This document shows, piece after piece, positions 6,085 to 6,216 of a stretch of DNA of 6,216 nucleotides. This DNA comes from Flavobacteriaceae bacterium. Lineage in GTDB: Bacteria; Bacteroidota; Bacteroidia; Flavobacteriales; Flavobacteriaceae. The DNA is taken from the NCBI GenBank assembly GCA_947482805.1, contig CANKLK010000121.1, forward strand, positions 1 to 6,216, in the 5' to 3' direction. The stretch's first letter is position 1. Every line of letters begins with the position of its first letter. Under the pieces are notes generated by a model. It was not told where the DNA came from. It saw only the letters and a program-made list of their open reading frames with translations, and ran no database searches. Position numbers and translations under genes: made by a program.

Positions 6085-6088
6085 AAAT

Positions 6089-6216
6089 ATGCTCAACGGC
6101 TTCAAAATGTCAATGCTTTCCCTTCGTATTAGGATTTTCCTATCGATGATAATATTGATATTAATTGCTTCTATTTTGATGGCTTCCATTTCGATTATCC
6201 AGTTTAAAAATGAAGC
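6089..6216 (+). CDS. Probable sensor histidine kinase, N-terminal fragment (continues beyond window)
   Basis: Forty-two complete codons are visible before the right edge. They encode a short basic N-terminus (with SLRIRIFLSM at 11-20) followed by a hydrophobic membrane segment at about 14-37, ending in QFKNE. This is the usual beginning of a membrane-bound sensor: a cytoplasmic basic tail, a first transmembrane helix, and then an external sensing domain. Similar N-termini belong to flavobacterial two-component histidine kinases, and I recall such a gene next to hemJ in that group. None of the diagnostic domains (HAMP, histidine phosphoacceptor, ATPase) is inside the window, so the function is inferred. 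The start is uncertain: in-frame ATGs occur at 6077 (inside the tandem repeat), 6089, 6107 and 6113. I chose 6089 for its A-rich leader. A stop codon at 6068-6070 closes the frame upstream. Confidence 0.6.
   Translation, partial: MLNGFKMSMLSLRIRIFLSMIILILIASILMASISIIQFKNE

Noticed and set aside
1..6216. A new defence, mobile or biosynthetic system
   Set aside because: Every complete gene fits heme biosynthesis or its likely regulation. No recombinase, toxin, nuclease, CRISPR or phage gene is present.

Overview
The window looks like chromosomal DNA from a member of the Bacteroidota, most likely Flavobacterium or a close relative. The DNA is AT-rich. Starts have A-rich leaders and no clear Shine-Dalgarno sequences. 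The intergenic region has Bacteroidota-type promoters (TTG/TTTG ... TAnnTTTG). The protein sequences fit flavobacterial heme enzymes. No phage, plasmid, transposase, CRISPR or RNA gene is visible. The genus is an inference from sequence style.

Layout. The window holds two divergent gene sets that share a 227-bp intergenic region (3305-3531). On the minus strand, reading from about 3304 down to 1, are hemA (glutamyl-tRNA reductase), hemC (hydroxymethylbilane synthase), hemD (uroporphyrinogen-III synthase) and the 5' part of hemE (uroporphyrinogen decarboxylase), which runs off the left edge. hemA and hemC are 1 nt apart, hemC and hemD overlap by 1 nt, and hemD and hemE are separated by 43 nt carrying a small tandem repeat. 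On the plus strand are an AraC-family regulator, hemH (ferrochelatase), a HemJ-type protoporphyrinogen oxidase and the first 42 codons of a membrane protein that is probably a sensor histidine kinase, cut by the right edge.

How it works together. The minus-strand genes start the C5 route: HemA reduces glutamyl-tRNA towards 5-aminolevulinate, HemC builds the linear tetrapyrrole, HemD closes it, and HemE makes coproporphyrinogen III. The plus-strand genes finish the pathway: HemJ oxidises protoporphyrinogen IX and HemH inserts iron. Genes for hemL, hemB and coproporphyrinogen oxidation are not in the window. The regulator sits at the head of the late genes and back-to-back with the early genes, so it is a natural candidate to control one or both sets in response to iron, heme or porphyrin. 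That role is inference.

I do not see an undescribed multi-gene system. The most unusual features are small: a 36-bp palindromic repeat inserted in frame inside hemC, which adds about 12 codons; a CCTAATG tandem repeat whose last ATG is in frame with the putative kinase; an 8-bp tandem repeat that overlaps the hemD stop codon; a Cys-Pro motif in the AraC regulator; and a cysteine-rich insertion in ferrochelatase.
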